Below are positions 35,360-47,906 of a stretch of DNA of 64,000 nt, in pieces. The notes below the pieces were generated by a model. That model was not told the origin of the DNA. It ran no database searches and worked only from the letters and a program-made list of their open reading frames with translations. Each line of letters begins with the position of its first letter. Within the stretch, counting starts at the first letter, position 1. This DNA comes from Argyresthia goedartella. Its lineage: Eukaryota; Arthropoda; Insecta; Lepidoptera; Argyresthiidae. The stretch lies in contig OX463824.1 of NCBI GenBank assembly GCA_949825045.1, positions 24,784,501-24,848,500 of the forward strand, read 5' to 3'. The translations under genes were made by a program, and so were the position numbers.

Positions 35360-37586
35360 TGTCTCCAATCAAGACAAATGTGTCTTTGCCAAACCAAGCG
35401 GAAAACCTACCTACCTAAGTATACTTACACGTTATTCAAAATAAAGTCTGGAAACTGCTTGCTATTTTGAGAAGCATATAATGTACTTATAAATTTCCCG
35501 TATGATTATATTAGGAGTACTCTTCGTAGAGAAATGATATGGTATAGGAATAACGGTGACCCTGCCGATAATATTCATGCATTTTCGTTCTTCGTCGTGC
35601 GTTTATTCCCAAACGAGGGCATAAGTTTTCAAATTAGTCAACAAATAGAATCTTCTTTAACATCTTTGTACGTCCCTTTCCTAAAAGCCCGTTCGTACTT
35701 GGTGAGCCAGTGCTTATGAAGGTGTACAATACAGCCTGAGCAGTACATCGAAGTATTAATAACATAAGACAGAGGCTGACTTCAAACTTTGAAATTATCA
35801 AACTAAGTGCTATGGTTTTCGGTGAGTTTGAAATAACATTAGTAAACTGTAGTGTAAAATATGCCACAAGAATTTAAGAGGTTATTGTATAATTCTAGTC
35901 TAATAGACACTATATCTTAACTGCTCAAATAACGAATGAAACTGACAGCTTCAAACGTATTTTACTTATTCTTCTTGAATGAATGTTGCCATCAACTATG
36001 GATGTGAAAGTGAAGTTCTCATTAAATATAATGGAAACTGCACATATAAACAAGACATAGAACATGGACAGAATGTTGCTTTACAATAAATAAAAGGAGA
36101 TTGACGAAAGAGATATTTCCAGCAGGTGTGAAAGGAGCCTTCGGGCGAGGACGCTATAGAAAGTGAAGGGCTATTACTCAGAGTCAAATTATCTAGAGGA
36201 CGTAAAACATTGGAGAGAAACTGCTTGTTCTTCCATTGGCTATCTTAAAAACAAACTTAAGTGAAATCAATTTACTATTTAGTTACAAGTACTTCCTTTG
36301 AGAAAGAGCTACCTCAGAGTTTATTGCGAGACAAAACAATATGAAATAGTAGGTACGACTATTCGCCTACTGGTAACCCCAAATTTTCCAATGCCTTGGT
36401 GACAGACAACCAGACTTCAGCCTGTATGGTGCTAATCCCTGTCACCATTGGAATGTTGAACAATCATTTCATATCATTTCATTTATTTATTCATGAACAA
36501 TACAATTATTGTGTTTGAAATAATATTTGGTACCTAATTAAAGGAGAATAAACTAAAATAAAATCTAATACAGTAAAAACTTCTTCTCTGAGAAGTATCT
36601 GCTTTTGGAACGTACGCCGAGTATTCAATTAATGATGTGCTCCAAGAAATATGTAATTATCCAACAGAATAAAGAGTATTTTGATTGATTGGTCCCACAA
36701 AGACCAAATTGCTGATTCATTAGTGAAGGGGTACATTAGAAGTATGTATTCGTAACCGGCAAGCTGGTATGAAGACTTATGAATGTCAAGAAAGCGAGAG
36801 ATGTATGCCAGGATCGTAGCAAGTGGAGGTCTTTAGTCACTACCTACCCCTCTTCAGGGAATAGGGCGTGAGCATATGTATGTACTTTGACTACCTTCTG
36901 GTTTGTGCAATTTATTTTCGCATATGGTCTGTCAATGAATGGTCTAAAAATCGTTTCCATCTACCAAATATTTTTTCTGCTGCTCTAAGGGTTAAGCCTC
37001 ATATTTTCGATAGGTTAATATTTTTCTCAATGTAAAGAAGGTAGGTACTAGTAGCTATAGCTTTCGTAACATTTTTCAGATATTTTGATATAATAAAATG
37101 AACTAAATCATTCTTAACCCTCATGGGATTTTACTTTTTTTAACCAAAAAGTGGCAACATAGGGCCTGTCATTTTCCTTCGTTTTGTGAGCAATTAGGGC
37201 ATAGATACTATAGATGATCTATTAAAAGTGAAACATACTGATTTATATTTGACATCTTTCATAACACATAAACATGGTGATGGTTATTCGATACATATAT
37301 TGTGAGGTAGGGTATATTTTCAGCAAATTTAATCCTAAACCCTATATAAAATTTAATGTGTATCGAGTAATTTAAGTTTTCAAGATAATTATTTTTTTCC
37401 AAAATTTCTCATAAAGTTAGTTATTGCGAAAAACAAAAAAAATACATTGGGTACACTTTTGACTGTCGTTTGTTAGCTAACTAAACAATCTGTGCAATAG
37501 CATGAAGTTAAAAAACTTAAACAAATTTTTCATTTATACCAGCAATTTTGTCAAACATATTCTATGGAACTGAACGAACACGTTGA
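35360..37586. other. Intergenic DNA, nothing recognised
   Basis: Only short frames and AT-rich sequence before the 49-bp minisatellite. Confidence 0.45.
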
Positions 37587-39375
37587 TTAAAGACATCCTT
37601 GTGTTATCAGCTATTTTCAATGGTAAATTGTTTTAGACAAAACACGCTTTTGTTTTCAGCTATTTATTATGGTAAACTGTTTTAGACAAAACACCCTTGT
37701 GTTATGAGCTATTTACTATGGTAAACTGTTTTAGACAAAACACCCTTGTGTTATGAGCTATTTACTATGGTAAACTGTTTTAGACAAAACACCCTTGTGT
37801 TATGAGCTATTTACTATGGTAAACTGTTTTAGACAAAACACCCTTGTGTTATGAGCTATTTACTATGGTAAACTGTTTTAGACAAAACATCCTTGTGTTA
37901 TGAGCTATTTACTATGGTAAACTGTTTTAGACAAAACACCCTTGTGTTATGAGCTATTTACTATGGTAAACTGTTTTAGACAAAACATCCTTGTGTTATG
38001 AGCTATTTATTATGGTAAATTGTTTAAAGCAAAACATCCTTGTGTTATGAGCTATTTACTATGGTAAACTGTTTTAGACAAAACACCCTTGTGTTATGAG
38101 CTATTTACTATGGTAAACTGTTTTAGACAAAACATCCTTGTGTTATGAGCTATTTATTATGGTAAATTGTTTAAAGCAAAACATCCTTGTGTTATCAGCT
38201 ATGTACTATGGTAATTTGATTTAAACAAATCATCCTTGAGTTATGAGCTATTTACTATGGTAAACTGTTTTAGACAAAACACCCTTGTGTTATGAGCTAT
38301 TTACTATGGTAAACTGTTTTAGACAAAACATCCTTGTGTTATGAGCTATTTATTATGGTAAATTGTTTAAAGCAAAACATCCTTGTGTTATCAGCTATGT
38401 ACTATGGTAATTTGATTTAAACAAATCATCCTTGAGTTATGAGCTATTTACTATGGTAAATGGATGTAAACAAAACATCCTTGAGTTATGAGCTATTTAC
38501 TATGGTAAATGGATGTAAACAAAACATCCTTGTGTTATGAGCTATTTATTATGGTAAATTGTTTAAAGCAAAACATCCTTGTGTTATCAGCTATGTACTA
38601 TGGTAATTTGATTTAAACAAATCATCCTTGAGTTATGAGCTATTTACTATGGTAAACTGTTTTAGACAAAACACCCTTGTGTTATAAGCTATTTACTATG
38701 GTAAACTGTTTTAGACAAAACATCCTTGTGTTATGAGCTATTTATTATGGTAAATTGTTTAAAGCAAAACATCCTTGTGTTATCAGCTATGTACTATGGT
38801 AATTTGATTTAAACAAATCATCCTTGAGTTATGAGCTATTTACTATGGTAAATGGATGTAAACAAAACATCCTTGAGTTATGAGCTATTTACTATGGTAA
38901 ATTGTTTTAGACACAACATCCTTGTGTTATCAGCTATTTACTATGGTAAATTGATTCAAACAAAACATCCTTGAGTTATGAGATATTTACTATAGTAAAT
39001 TGTTTTAGACACAACACCCTTGTGTTATCAGCTATTTACTATGGTAAATTGTTTTAGAGACAACATCATTGTATTATAAGCTATTTATTATGGTAAATTG
39101 AATTAAACAAAACATCCTTGAGTTAGGAGCTATTTACTATGGTAAATTGATTTAAACAAAACATCCTTGAGTTATGAGCTATTTACTATGGTAAATTGTT
39201 TTAGACACAACATCCTGGTGTTATCAGCTATTTACTATGGTAAATTGAATTAAACAAAACATCCTTGAGTTAGGAGCTATTTACTATGGTAAATTGATTT
39301 AAACAAAACATCCTTGAGTTATGAGCTATTTACTATGGTAAATTGTTTTAGACAAAACATCCTGGTGTTATCAGC
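37587..39375 (+). repeat. 49-bp minisatellite, about 36 copies, with 196-bp higher-order repeat
   Basis: The unit is ACAAAACACCCTTGTGTTAT plus GAGCTATTTACTATGGTAAA plus CTGTTTTAG. A variant set containing CAGCTATGTACTATGGTAAT recurs at 38196, 38392, 38588 and 38784, exactly 196 bp (four units) apart. Edge units are more diverged than central ones. Confidence 0.95.
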
Positions 39376-39384
39376 AAAAGGGAT

Positions 39385-39650
39385 ATTACAATGTTCAAGA
39401 TTACTTAAATGTATGGTGTAATCTAACTCAAGACAGAACTCGCTGTTAATAATTTTGTAATTATTAATGACAATTAATATTGCAATATTTGTACTAGCTA
39501 AACCCATTTTTTTTTAATAGTGATCTAAAAATCAGTGTGAGTTTCATCGTTCTTCTCCTCCCACAGTGGTCCAATGAAGAGAAGAGGCAAATAATGACAC
39601 TTACTAAGTATATGTAAATATCTACAATTAATCAAGTTCTAACCGTAAGT
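39385..39650 (+). repeat. LINE 3' end (TTTGAC family), diverged
   Basis: CGCTGTTAATAATTTTGTAA, TCCCACAGTGGTCCAATGAA and TATATGTAAATATCTACAAT; begins right at the end of the 49-bp minisatellite. Confidence 0.65.
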
Positions 39651-39854
39651 TTGTAAGAACATACTTATGTATTTTTAGCCGTTAGCAAGAGAAATTCTCT
39701 TCACCAGGAATTCATTTTGAAATTAATTTCAATTACAATCGATCGTTCATCGAACTTGAAATATTCCATTAGAGGCCTCTCCGTCGTGAAATGAACTACA
39801 TAAGAACATAGCTCGTAGTCTTCGTGTATACCTATATAATATATAGTTACATTT

Positions 39855-40037
39855 ATGTCTGCAAGGGTCACAATTCCACTAATATTTTATGCCACAATAA
39901 TGGGCTGGCTACGAGCAAGAATTCAAACCGCCATCATCAGGGCTAGCAGCATGTGCATCCGCGGCACCCGCCATAGGTGGAATCGCACAGGCCTATATGA
40001 GGATGGAGCGGCAGTCCCACACGATGTCTTGAACTAG
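39855..40037 (+). pseudogene. Possible LINE ORF remnant
   Basis: A short reading frame ends in RASSMCIRGTRHRWNRTGLY, EDGAAVPHDVLN and stop. Composition is GC-richer than its surroundings and looks coding; a retroelement C-terminus is the likeliest origin, not proven. Confidence 0.3.
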
Positions 40038-40039
40038 AA

Positions 40040-41395
40040 TGAAATATCTTATTTATATTCTCTGTACTTATTTTAATGAATCTTTTGCTTAATAAATTTC
40101 TTACCTACTTAAATATTTTATGTTCATGTTCATAATTTCAATATTGGTTGTTTTTTTTTTCTATAAAATCACGGCATCACGCTATTTGCTATACGAGACA
40201 CATTTAGCAAATTATTCAGTACTAAATTTTGCGCGACCGGGGGCTAGCCCATGGCCGTAGCTATGTAGATATGAAGGTTTCCTCACGATGTTTTCATCAT
40301 CATTTGTCCATCATAAATGTGATTAATTGATTGATAGTTAATCATCTTAGCAAGTAAATTCTTTATATATATATTTATCACGGTTAGATCGTGGCGACGC
40401 AGTTTAGCAAAACATAACAAAAACACAAAAAAGCCATATGTAAATCTCAAGTTATTTATTTATTTATTTTGAAAGTACAGAAAATAGGAGTATAAAAGCA
40501 ATTGTTTCTTTTTACTATCTTGGTGAGCATGAGTGTCAACTTGCATTCGTGAGCGTGAGCGTGAGCGTGAAACATAATTTCATTATTTTTGCTCGATAGA
40601 AAACTCTCCCGAAGAAATCACAAAATCTGTTTTTACCCGAATGCAGCGAAGCGGAGGAGTGTTATGTGTTTGACTTGTATGTTATATACATATAAGTATG
40701 TATGTCTTTTTATGTGTTCCCTCGTAACTATTCAACGGTTCAACCGATTTTGATAAATGATACGTGATTAGAGAGCGAGAGTGTTACTTTTACATTACAT
40801 TTAAAAAATGGTCGATTTTGTGCACTTTAATGTGCGGGTTTAAGAGATTCTTCAAGATCCTCGAGTAGGGTATCAAAATAAAGGGCATTTAATAGTCAAG
40901 TACGGAAACATATACTTATCATGCACAAGCTGCGAATAATACACATTTGTTGTAAACTAAGCACATAACAATTTTTTGTAATTTTCTCCTCAAACGCAGG
41001 AAATAAATAACGTAATTAAAAATACTGAAAATCCCGACTTCGGTAGACTAAAAAGCACAAATCAATAAAATTATTATATCGTAATGTTAAATTAAAATGA
41101 ATTGAAATGCAGGTGGGATCAATTAAATCTTATACAGTGGGTTCCCCTTGCTTTTTAATTAAATTTAATTAACACTGTACTATGATACTTTTATTGTTTT
41201 TTGGTTTTGAACTACGTCACTTATTCACAATATTTTTTTTACATTTTAGCACTGGATTTGAACTTATTTAAGTACTTCTATTAAATAAATATTTAAAAAT
41301 ATTAAGTTATGTTGCTCTGTCAATCCTCTAGAGATAGGTGAAGACCCTTTTTTAACATTTTAATCCTATTTCTTTAAAATTAAGCTGAAAGTAAA
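40040..41395. other. Intergenic DNA with one dispersed repeat
   Basis: 40620-40830 contains CTCGTAACTATTCAACGGTT and CAACCGATTTTGATAAATGA, a motif common in insect interspersed repeats. Confidence 0.4.
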
Positions 41396-41399
41396 ATTC

Positions 41400-41516
41400 T
41401 AAGTTTTGCTGTGGGGCTACCCAGCGATACATCACTTATCTCATTGGTACACGGTCTGCACCTGGATCCGAACCTGCAGGTCTGGCGTACTGACAGCCGA
41501 GCGTGTCCCTACTACT
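41400..41516 (-). repeat. tRNA-like SINE (family D) fragment
   Basis: The minus strand shows GCAGGTTCGGATCCAGGTGC followed by GTGTACCAATGAGATAAG, shared with the copy at 25886-26165. Confidence 0.5.
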
Positions 41517-41528
41517 AATAGCAATATT

Positions 41529-41865
41529 TAAACGAGAACAATTTAAATGAACACCAAAATATTTTTTTCCTGCCCAAAATGGGTAAACGATCACCGAAAG
41601 TTGCAGAAAATATCAGGGCCAAATACTGCGGTAGCTTAGGTGAAGGGTAAAGGGGGTGAGCGAAGCGAAGCCCCCTTCATCCTTCGTGTTAGGTTGAACA
41701 CGTAAGAACAACAAAAAATACTTAAAACCTAAACATAAGTTCACAAAACATAAAAAGAAGTTTGGTGATCATTTATCCAAACACAATTTGGTGATCGTTT
41801 ACTAATTCAGGCGGTCGTTTCGAATTTATTGGTAGTAAAATAGGTACGTTTTTGGTGATCGTTAA
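41529..41865 (+). mobile_element. MITE family M2
   Basis: AATTTAAATGAACACCAAAA at the left, core at 41612-41705 (GGTAAAGGGGGTGAGCGAAG), GTTTGGTGATCATTTATCC and a right end TTTTTGGTGATCGTTAA. Confidence 0.7.
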
Positions 41866-42414
41866 CACAACACGAGCCCTATTTAAACTATGTCACCAAC
41901 TGAAACCCAGGTGATTCTAGTAAAATTAGGGGAAGTAGTAAAATTAGTGGAATAGTCTCCCCCCCGGTCCCGCCTGTCTGCGGGTAAGTTTATAGATTCC
42001 TAATCAAAGATGCGCCGCCCTGCTCGAATCTTGGCAAATTAGTGAGGGGCAGCGAAGGCCCTTTGGGCTAGGGTTGCCAGATATTTACAGTAAAATGTAA
42101 ATGTAATAAGGAAATTTGTATGAGGTAAGCTTTCCCTCGATTCCCGACTGGAGAGGAAGAAAAAAAAGGCAACAAATGTGTGCCTCTTATAGTTTCACAG
42201 AATCGTATCGGTTGATATAGGTCACCTTCTGTCCGAATACAATGTTAGGGTTTGTAATTCACAACGTTATGATATAACCTGGAGCCAAAGCGAGCGCAGC
42301 GAGAGGACCCATGTAGTTTAATATAAAACAGGATGTAAAATCTTGTTAAACACTTAGTTTTGTTATTTTTTTTATATAGCTTTTTACTCAATTTAGTTAA
42401 CAGTTAAAGATAAG

Positions 42415-42540
42415 CCAAAAAACCGAGGACGTGGATGGTTACATGTTTGTGACGTGTCGCTGTTTCTGGTCCCCACGACACAGCGTATCCTACTGTGGGG
42501 CCAGAAGAAATGTGTGTGCCTGTACGTAAATGTTATGTTG
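42415..42540 (+). repeat. SINE family A, 5'-truncated
   Basis: It lacks the tRNA head and starts at GAGGACGTGGATGGTTAC. It carries TCGCTGTTTCTGGTCCCC and the 3' module, and abuts a full copy in the same orientation at 42543. Confidence 0.78.
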
Positions 42541-42542
42541 TC

Positions 42543-42752
42543 GAACTCTGTGGCGCCGCGGTTGTGGCTCTGCCTACCATGCGAGAGGTCCCGGGTTCGA
42601 TCCCCGGCTGGAGATAAAGAATAAAAAATCCCATGGACTTGGATGTTTATATGTGTGTGACGTCGCTGTTTCTGGTTCCCACGACACAGGGTATCCTTGT
42701 GTGGAGCCAGAAGCAATGTATGTGCCTGTATGTAAATGTTAAGGTTATGTTA
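42543..42752 (+). repeat. SINE family A, full length
   Basis: Head TGTGGCGCCGCGGTTGTGG, B-box GGTTCGATCCCC, body GACTTGGATGTTTATATG and 3' module ACACAGGGTATCCTTGTGTG. Confidence 0.82.
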
Positions 42753-43029
42753 TTTATTGTTTTTACTAATTCTTAAGTAGTACCGCAAGACGATGGCAGT
42801 GTAGCGTAACGGCCAAGCAACAGAAAAAAAAAAAACATATCCTGTCGCTGGATCGGATAATGTCGATGGAATCCGTACATTCCAGTGCCGGTGTACATGA
42901 TTCCAGTGGCATGCTAGCGCTGGATGAGATCACTGGACTGGACTAATGTTTACCTCTATCTATCTAATGTAGCCCTCTAATTCAAAAATACCTAATACCT
43001 AATACCTAAATTCGTTAGATTTAAAATAA

Positions 43030-44293
43030 TATAATATGTGGCAAGCATGGCCCAGGTTGTATCTAATGTAAAATAGTATGTGGCAAGCTCGGCCCAGGTT
43101 GTATCTAATGTAAAATAGTATGTGGCAAGCACGGCCCAGGTTGTATCTAATGTAAAATAGTATGTGGCAAGCTCGGCCCAGGTTGTATCTAATGTAAAAT
43201 AGTATGTGGCAAGCTCGGCCCAGGTTGTATCTAATGTAAAATAGTATGTGGCAAGCACGGCCCATGTTGTATCTAATGTAAAATAATATGTGGCAAGCAC
43301 GGCCCATGTTGTATCTGATGTAAAATAGTATGTGGCAAGCACGGCCCATGTTGTATCTAATGTAAAATAGTATGTGGCAAGCACGGCCCATGTTGTATCT
43401 AATGTAAAATAATATGTGGCAAGCACGGCCCATGTTGTATCTGATGTAAAATAGTATGTGGCAAGCACGGCCCATGTTGTATCTGATGTAAAATAGTATG
43501 TGGCAAGCACGGCCCATGTTGTATCTGATGTAAAATAGTATGTGGCAAGCACGGCCCAGGTTGTATCTAATGTAAAATAGTATGTGGCAAGCTCGGCCCA
43601 GGTTGTATCTAATGTAAAATAGTATGTGGCAAGCTCGGCCCAGGTTGTATCTAATGTAAAATAGTATGTGGCAAGCACGGCCCAGGTTGTATCTAATGTA
43701 AAATAGTATGTGGCAAGCTCGGCCCAGGTTGTATCTAATGTAAAATAGTATGTGGCAAGCACGGCCCATGTTGTATCTAATGTAAAATAATATGTGGCAA
43801 GCACGGCCCATGTTGTATCTGATGTAAAATAGTATGTGGCAAGCACGGCCCATGTTGTATCTAATGTAAAATAGTATGTGGCAAGCACGGCCCATGTTGT
43901 ATCTAATGTAAAATATTATGTGGCAAGCACGGCCCATGTTGTATCTGATGTAAAATAGTATGTGGCAAGCTCGGCCCAGGTTGTATCTGATGTAAAATAG
44001 TATGTGGCAAGCTCGGCCCATATTGTATCTGATGTAAAATAGTATGTGGCAAGCACGGCCCAGGTTGTATCTAATGTAAAATAGTATGTGGCAAGCCCGG
44101 CCCATGTTGTATCTGATGTAAAATAGTATGTGGCAAGCTCGGCCCAGGTTGTATCTGATGTAAAATAGTATGTGGCAAGCACGGCCCATGTTGTATCTGA
44201 TGTAAAATAGTATGTGGCAAGCTCGGCCCAGGTTGTATCTGATGTAAAATAGTATGTGGCAAGCTCGGCCCATGTTGTATCTGATGTAAAATA
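43030..44293 (-). repeat. 42-bp satellite, segment 1 (about 30 copies)
   Basis: The unit TATGTGGCAAGCACGGCCCA plus TGTTGTATCTGATGTAAAAT plus AG is repeated head to tail. Variation is mostly at three sites: GCACGG/GCTCGG, CCATG/CCAGG, CTAATG/CTGATG. It ends at the LTR element. Confidence 0.96.
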
Positions 44294-44424
44294 TGTAAGG
44301 ATCGGCCTATTAGGTGTGGAATGAGGCAGTCACATGTTCGAAAGACAGTTGTATATTGAGTCATGAATCATAATAAAGAGGCTATTTATAGATGTAAGTA
44401 GGGTTCAGGTGTGCATACACTACA
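44294..44424 (-). repeat. 3' LTR
   Basis: 131 bp, TG...CA ends, preceded (minus sense) by a 15-nt polypurine tract. Confidence 0.88.
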
Positions 44425-47400
44425 CCTTCCCCCTTTTTTGAAAGTAAAAAATATGCATATAATTTTTATGACATTTAACAATTTAGATCTAATAACATCA
44501 AAACAACAATCTAATAAGTAACTAATTTCTGTAAAAATAACAATAAAATAAATCACCTGTGTAAAATATCAATTGAAAATTTAAAATCTGTAAAAAATAT
44601 AACAAATGAAAACCTTTTATATTTTTGTTTGCTGGATACAATTTTTTCAATACTATCAAAATCAACTATAACCATTTATTACTATTTCTCACCCCTTTTT
44701 AACACCTATTTTTAAACAACTTCATTAAAGTACATTGATAATGATTACATAAGAACATCAGGTTATGTATTTTCTAAAACTAATTTTGAATACACGAAAT
44801 AAACGAATAAGTACATACACAAGTAAATACACGAAACTAAAATATCTATCTGTTTTAGGGGTAGGGTTGACGACATGAACGAATTTTATACATTTAAACA
44901 AAATAACACAAAATCATAAAATAAATGAAACGCAAAACAAAAGTACATATTTCTCAATCACAAAAACAATACTTCTTATTTACTATCATACTCTCAAAAT
45001 TACTAACTACAACACTAACAAATAACTCTTTGTCTATGTTTTATTCAAACTTCTTTTTTTCATATATCTAGTAAATACCATTTTTATATTTGTCATAAAT
45101 CTCATTATTACTTTCTTATCCAAAAAACACTCTACATAAACATAATATAATAACCATCTTTTCAAAACCCATCAAAATGTACTTTTCTTTTCATAAACAA
45201 TCTCTTTCAAACAAAGTCTTTATTATAATCTCCTTATCACTTCATATAGGTACTTTAATTATCGGGATCCGGACCCTTAATATTCACATGTAGTGAGTGC
45301 ACATTTATAGGTACTTTTATTATTTATTTATTTATAGACGTCTTATGGTACTTTTATTATTATAACAATACTTAAATACATATACTACTAGTACCTGGCT
45401 CCAGGTCTACCTGCCTGAGCCTGCTCGCGAGCTTATTAGGTCATCGATATCCAACTTTCTCACGAAGGAAACTCGTTCACATCATGATCGAAGAGGAAGG
45501 ATTCGTGCCTTGTACCTTGTACCTTTGAGACTTTGATGAAAATACAATAACATATCGGACTCGCCAATAGTTACGTACCATACTAAAAACATAACTTATA
45601 CTCAATCAATACGAATCCTTCGAATTTTAAGATATTCTGTAAAGATTGGATGATCATTCCAACTTTTCTCGAAAACTTAACAAACGAAGTGTTCCCAACT
45701 AACTTGCTCTGTGGCCTAGAGTAACAATCCTGCACATTCCACACCTTCTCTCAAATTCATACTTTTTATTCCTAAACAAAAACCAACATTCCCAAATCCA
45801 AACAAAATCAACTTTCCTATGTAATACTATCATAAAACTCAAAAATATCAAATATGAAATAAACCTTGATAACAACGATTAACTTTTAATTTCATTCAAT
45901 TTCCATACTTTTCAACTCTCAATATAAAACAAGAAGAAGTGACCATATCCGCTGGTCAGACTATAATTCTATTAATAGACTTGATTGCACTGTATCTGTA
46001 AAATAAAATAAACGTAAATGCAATCTCGAAACAATCTTTTGTATTAAACTAACGTAAGTAGTTCCGTCGTTAGTAATGTATTTTAAATCTGAGGTTAAAC
46101 TACTTTATCTGTAAATTATTCAGAAAACTAATGAAACATAAAAATCTGAACACACAAAAAAAAAATTAACTCTAGTTATCTTCTCTCTAAGACGTACTTA
46201 TTTAGCGTACTAAATATTTATTACACACACTCAACTGATTTTCATACATACTCATACTATTAAAATTCATTTCATACTGTAATTTAAAAAATGGTTCCAT
46301 ACTTTATCTCTTTGCGGTACCATAAGCTTGCAATCAATCATCCATCACCTTTTATGTATCTTCCATATTAGTCGTATGAAACTAAAATCTTTCACTCTAT
46401 ACAAGTCGCGCTGCGGTAACATGAACTACTAATTATTACAATAACAATTCTGTTTCTCTGTAATCAAAACATGTGTTATGTTCTAATCTAATTTGGTTTC
46501 TTCTGCAGTGTAGCATGTCCATATTTGGTTCGCCTGCGAACACTGGATTGAATTTCTATACTTAACTTTTGAATAACTTTGACTGTTACCAAGTCAAATG
46601 AACAACTGAATCATTTATGTACTTGATTGTACATTTGGAGTAAATCAGAATTATGATGCAATATAAAAAAATACTAGCGGTTATAAAACAAAAAAATAAC
46701 AAAACTTTCAACTTCATACTTCACACTTTTTATCACATTATTCCCAGATTTTTCAAAATCTCCTCAAAAATAAAAAAATACTGTCAAATCATCTCATCCC
46801 AAATAACTCGTGTCTAACTTATTTACTTTTCGGCTTTCAAAAATATCTCCATTCCTAAAAAATAATATCAATCGTTCATTCACACTTCTCTTGCTGACTA
46901 TACTGTACTACTAACTTTTCGTTCTATGCCATTCATCATAATACTATTTTAGTTACTTCATGCAATCTTCATTTGGAAAAATAATTATATTAATATTGAT
47001 CGTATCGTCAACCCTTTGACAATACAAAATCTAGCCAAAACTTAAATATACTAATCGACAAATAATTTAATTTACTTACATGTCATACGTATAATAAAAC
47101 CCATTGTCCAAAAAACACATTGACGCCACGACGTCATCGCCCGTGTCGCACGCAGCTCGCTCGGAGTCAGCACATCCTGGGAACCGTACATCTCCCAGCT
47201 GCGCCTCACTTGACCCGTACGGTTACGCCCAGCGCCCTGCTTCCACATCATCAGGCTTAGGAAATCGCCCGGCACCCGGCAGCACAAATCTTCTGTAATA
47301 TTTTCTTTTCTCTTCTTGTGTAAATATATTCTTTCTTCTATAATTATCTTCTTTCTTCTATTTATCCGTCTTCTTCTGGCTGCAATCCGCCAATCTCTTC

Positions 47401-47557
47401 ATAGGTCATCCCGTTCTTTTTCTCTATATATTTATCTTCGTTATATTTCTCGTTTCCAAGTTCTTCAAGTATTATTTAAATATTATTTGAATTTATTTAA
47501 TCGCCATTCGGCACAGCACTACCTCGCGAGAGGTAGGCTGGCCTGGCACGGTCGCCA
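44425..47557 (-). other. LTR element interior without genes
   Basis: AT-rich, with the + strand poor in G (the sense strand poor in C). Longest sense frame is about 71 codons (47072-47287), with no retroviral motif. A GC-richer leader lies at 47110-47290. Confidence 0.7.
47542..47557 (-). promoter_or_regulatory. Primer-binding site, tRNA-Arg type
   Basis: TGGCGACCGTGCCAGG starts directly at the LTR border. From memory, insect 412/mdg1-type elements use a tRNA-Arg site that differs from this at one base. Confidence 0.7.
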
Positions 47558-47688
47558 TGTAAGGATCGGCCTATTAGGTGTGGAATGAGACAGTCACATG
47601 TTCGAAAGACAGTTGTATATTGAGTCATGAATCATAATAAAGAGGCTATTTATAGATGTAAGTAGGGTTCAGGTGTGCATACACTACA
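47558..47688 (-). repeat. 5' LTR
   Basis: 131 bp; contains CTATAAATAG in minus sense, a likely TATA box for element transcription, and is followed by the primer-binding site. Confidence 0.88.
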
Positions 47689-47906
47689 AATAGTATGTGG
47701 CAAGCACGGCCCAGGTTGTATCTAATGTAAAATAGTATGTGGCAAGCACGGCCCATGTTGTATCTGATGTAAAATAGTATGTGGCAAGCACGGCCCATGT
47801 TGTATCTGATGTAAAATAGTATGTGGCAAGCTCGGCCCAGGTTGTATCTAATGTAAAATAGTATGTGGCAAGCACGGCCCAGGTTGTATCTAATGTAAAA
47901 TAGTAT
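47689..47906 (-). repeat. 42-bp satellite, segment 2 (about 5 copies)
   Basis: Continuation of the array between the LTR element and the truncated LINE. Confidence 0.95.

Larger units (their letters stand above)
44294..47688 (-). mobile_element. Non-coding LTR retrotransposon inserted in the 42-bp satellite
   Basis: Two 131-bp terminal repeats (44294-44424, 47558-47688) start TGTAAGG and end CACTACA; I see one difference (GAGGCAG/GAGACAG). AATA flanks both ends (44290-44293, 47689-47692) and rebuilds an intact satellite unit. Reading minus, the primer site TGGCGACCGTGCCAGG (47542-47557) fits a tRNA-Arg 3' end, and the purine tract AAAAAAGGGGGAAGG (44425-44439) precedes the 3' LTR. The 3.1-kb interior has no gag or pol frame. 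Features fit a Ty3/gypsy-type non-autonomous element. Confidence 0.88.

Noticed and set aside
37587..39375. CRISPR-like regular array
   Set aside because: Units are contiguous with no unique spacers, in a eukaryotic setting; it is a minisatellite.
42992..44273. Long minus-strand frames of 298 and 424 codons
   Set aside because: They are reading frames of the 42-bp satellite. Unit length divisible by three keeps them open in more than one frame, and variation ignores codon position.
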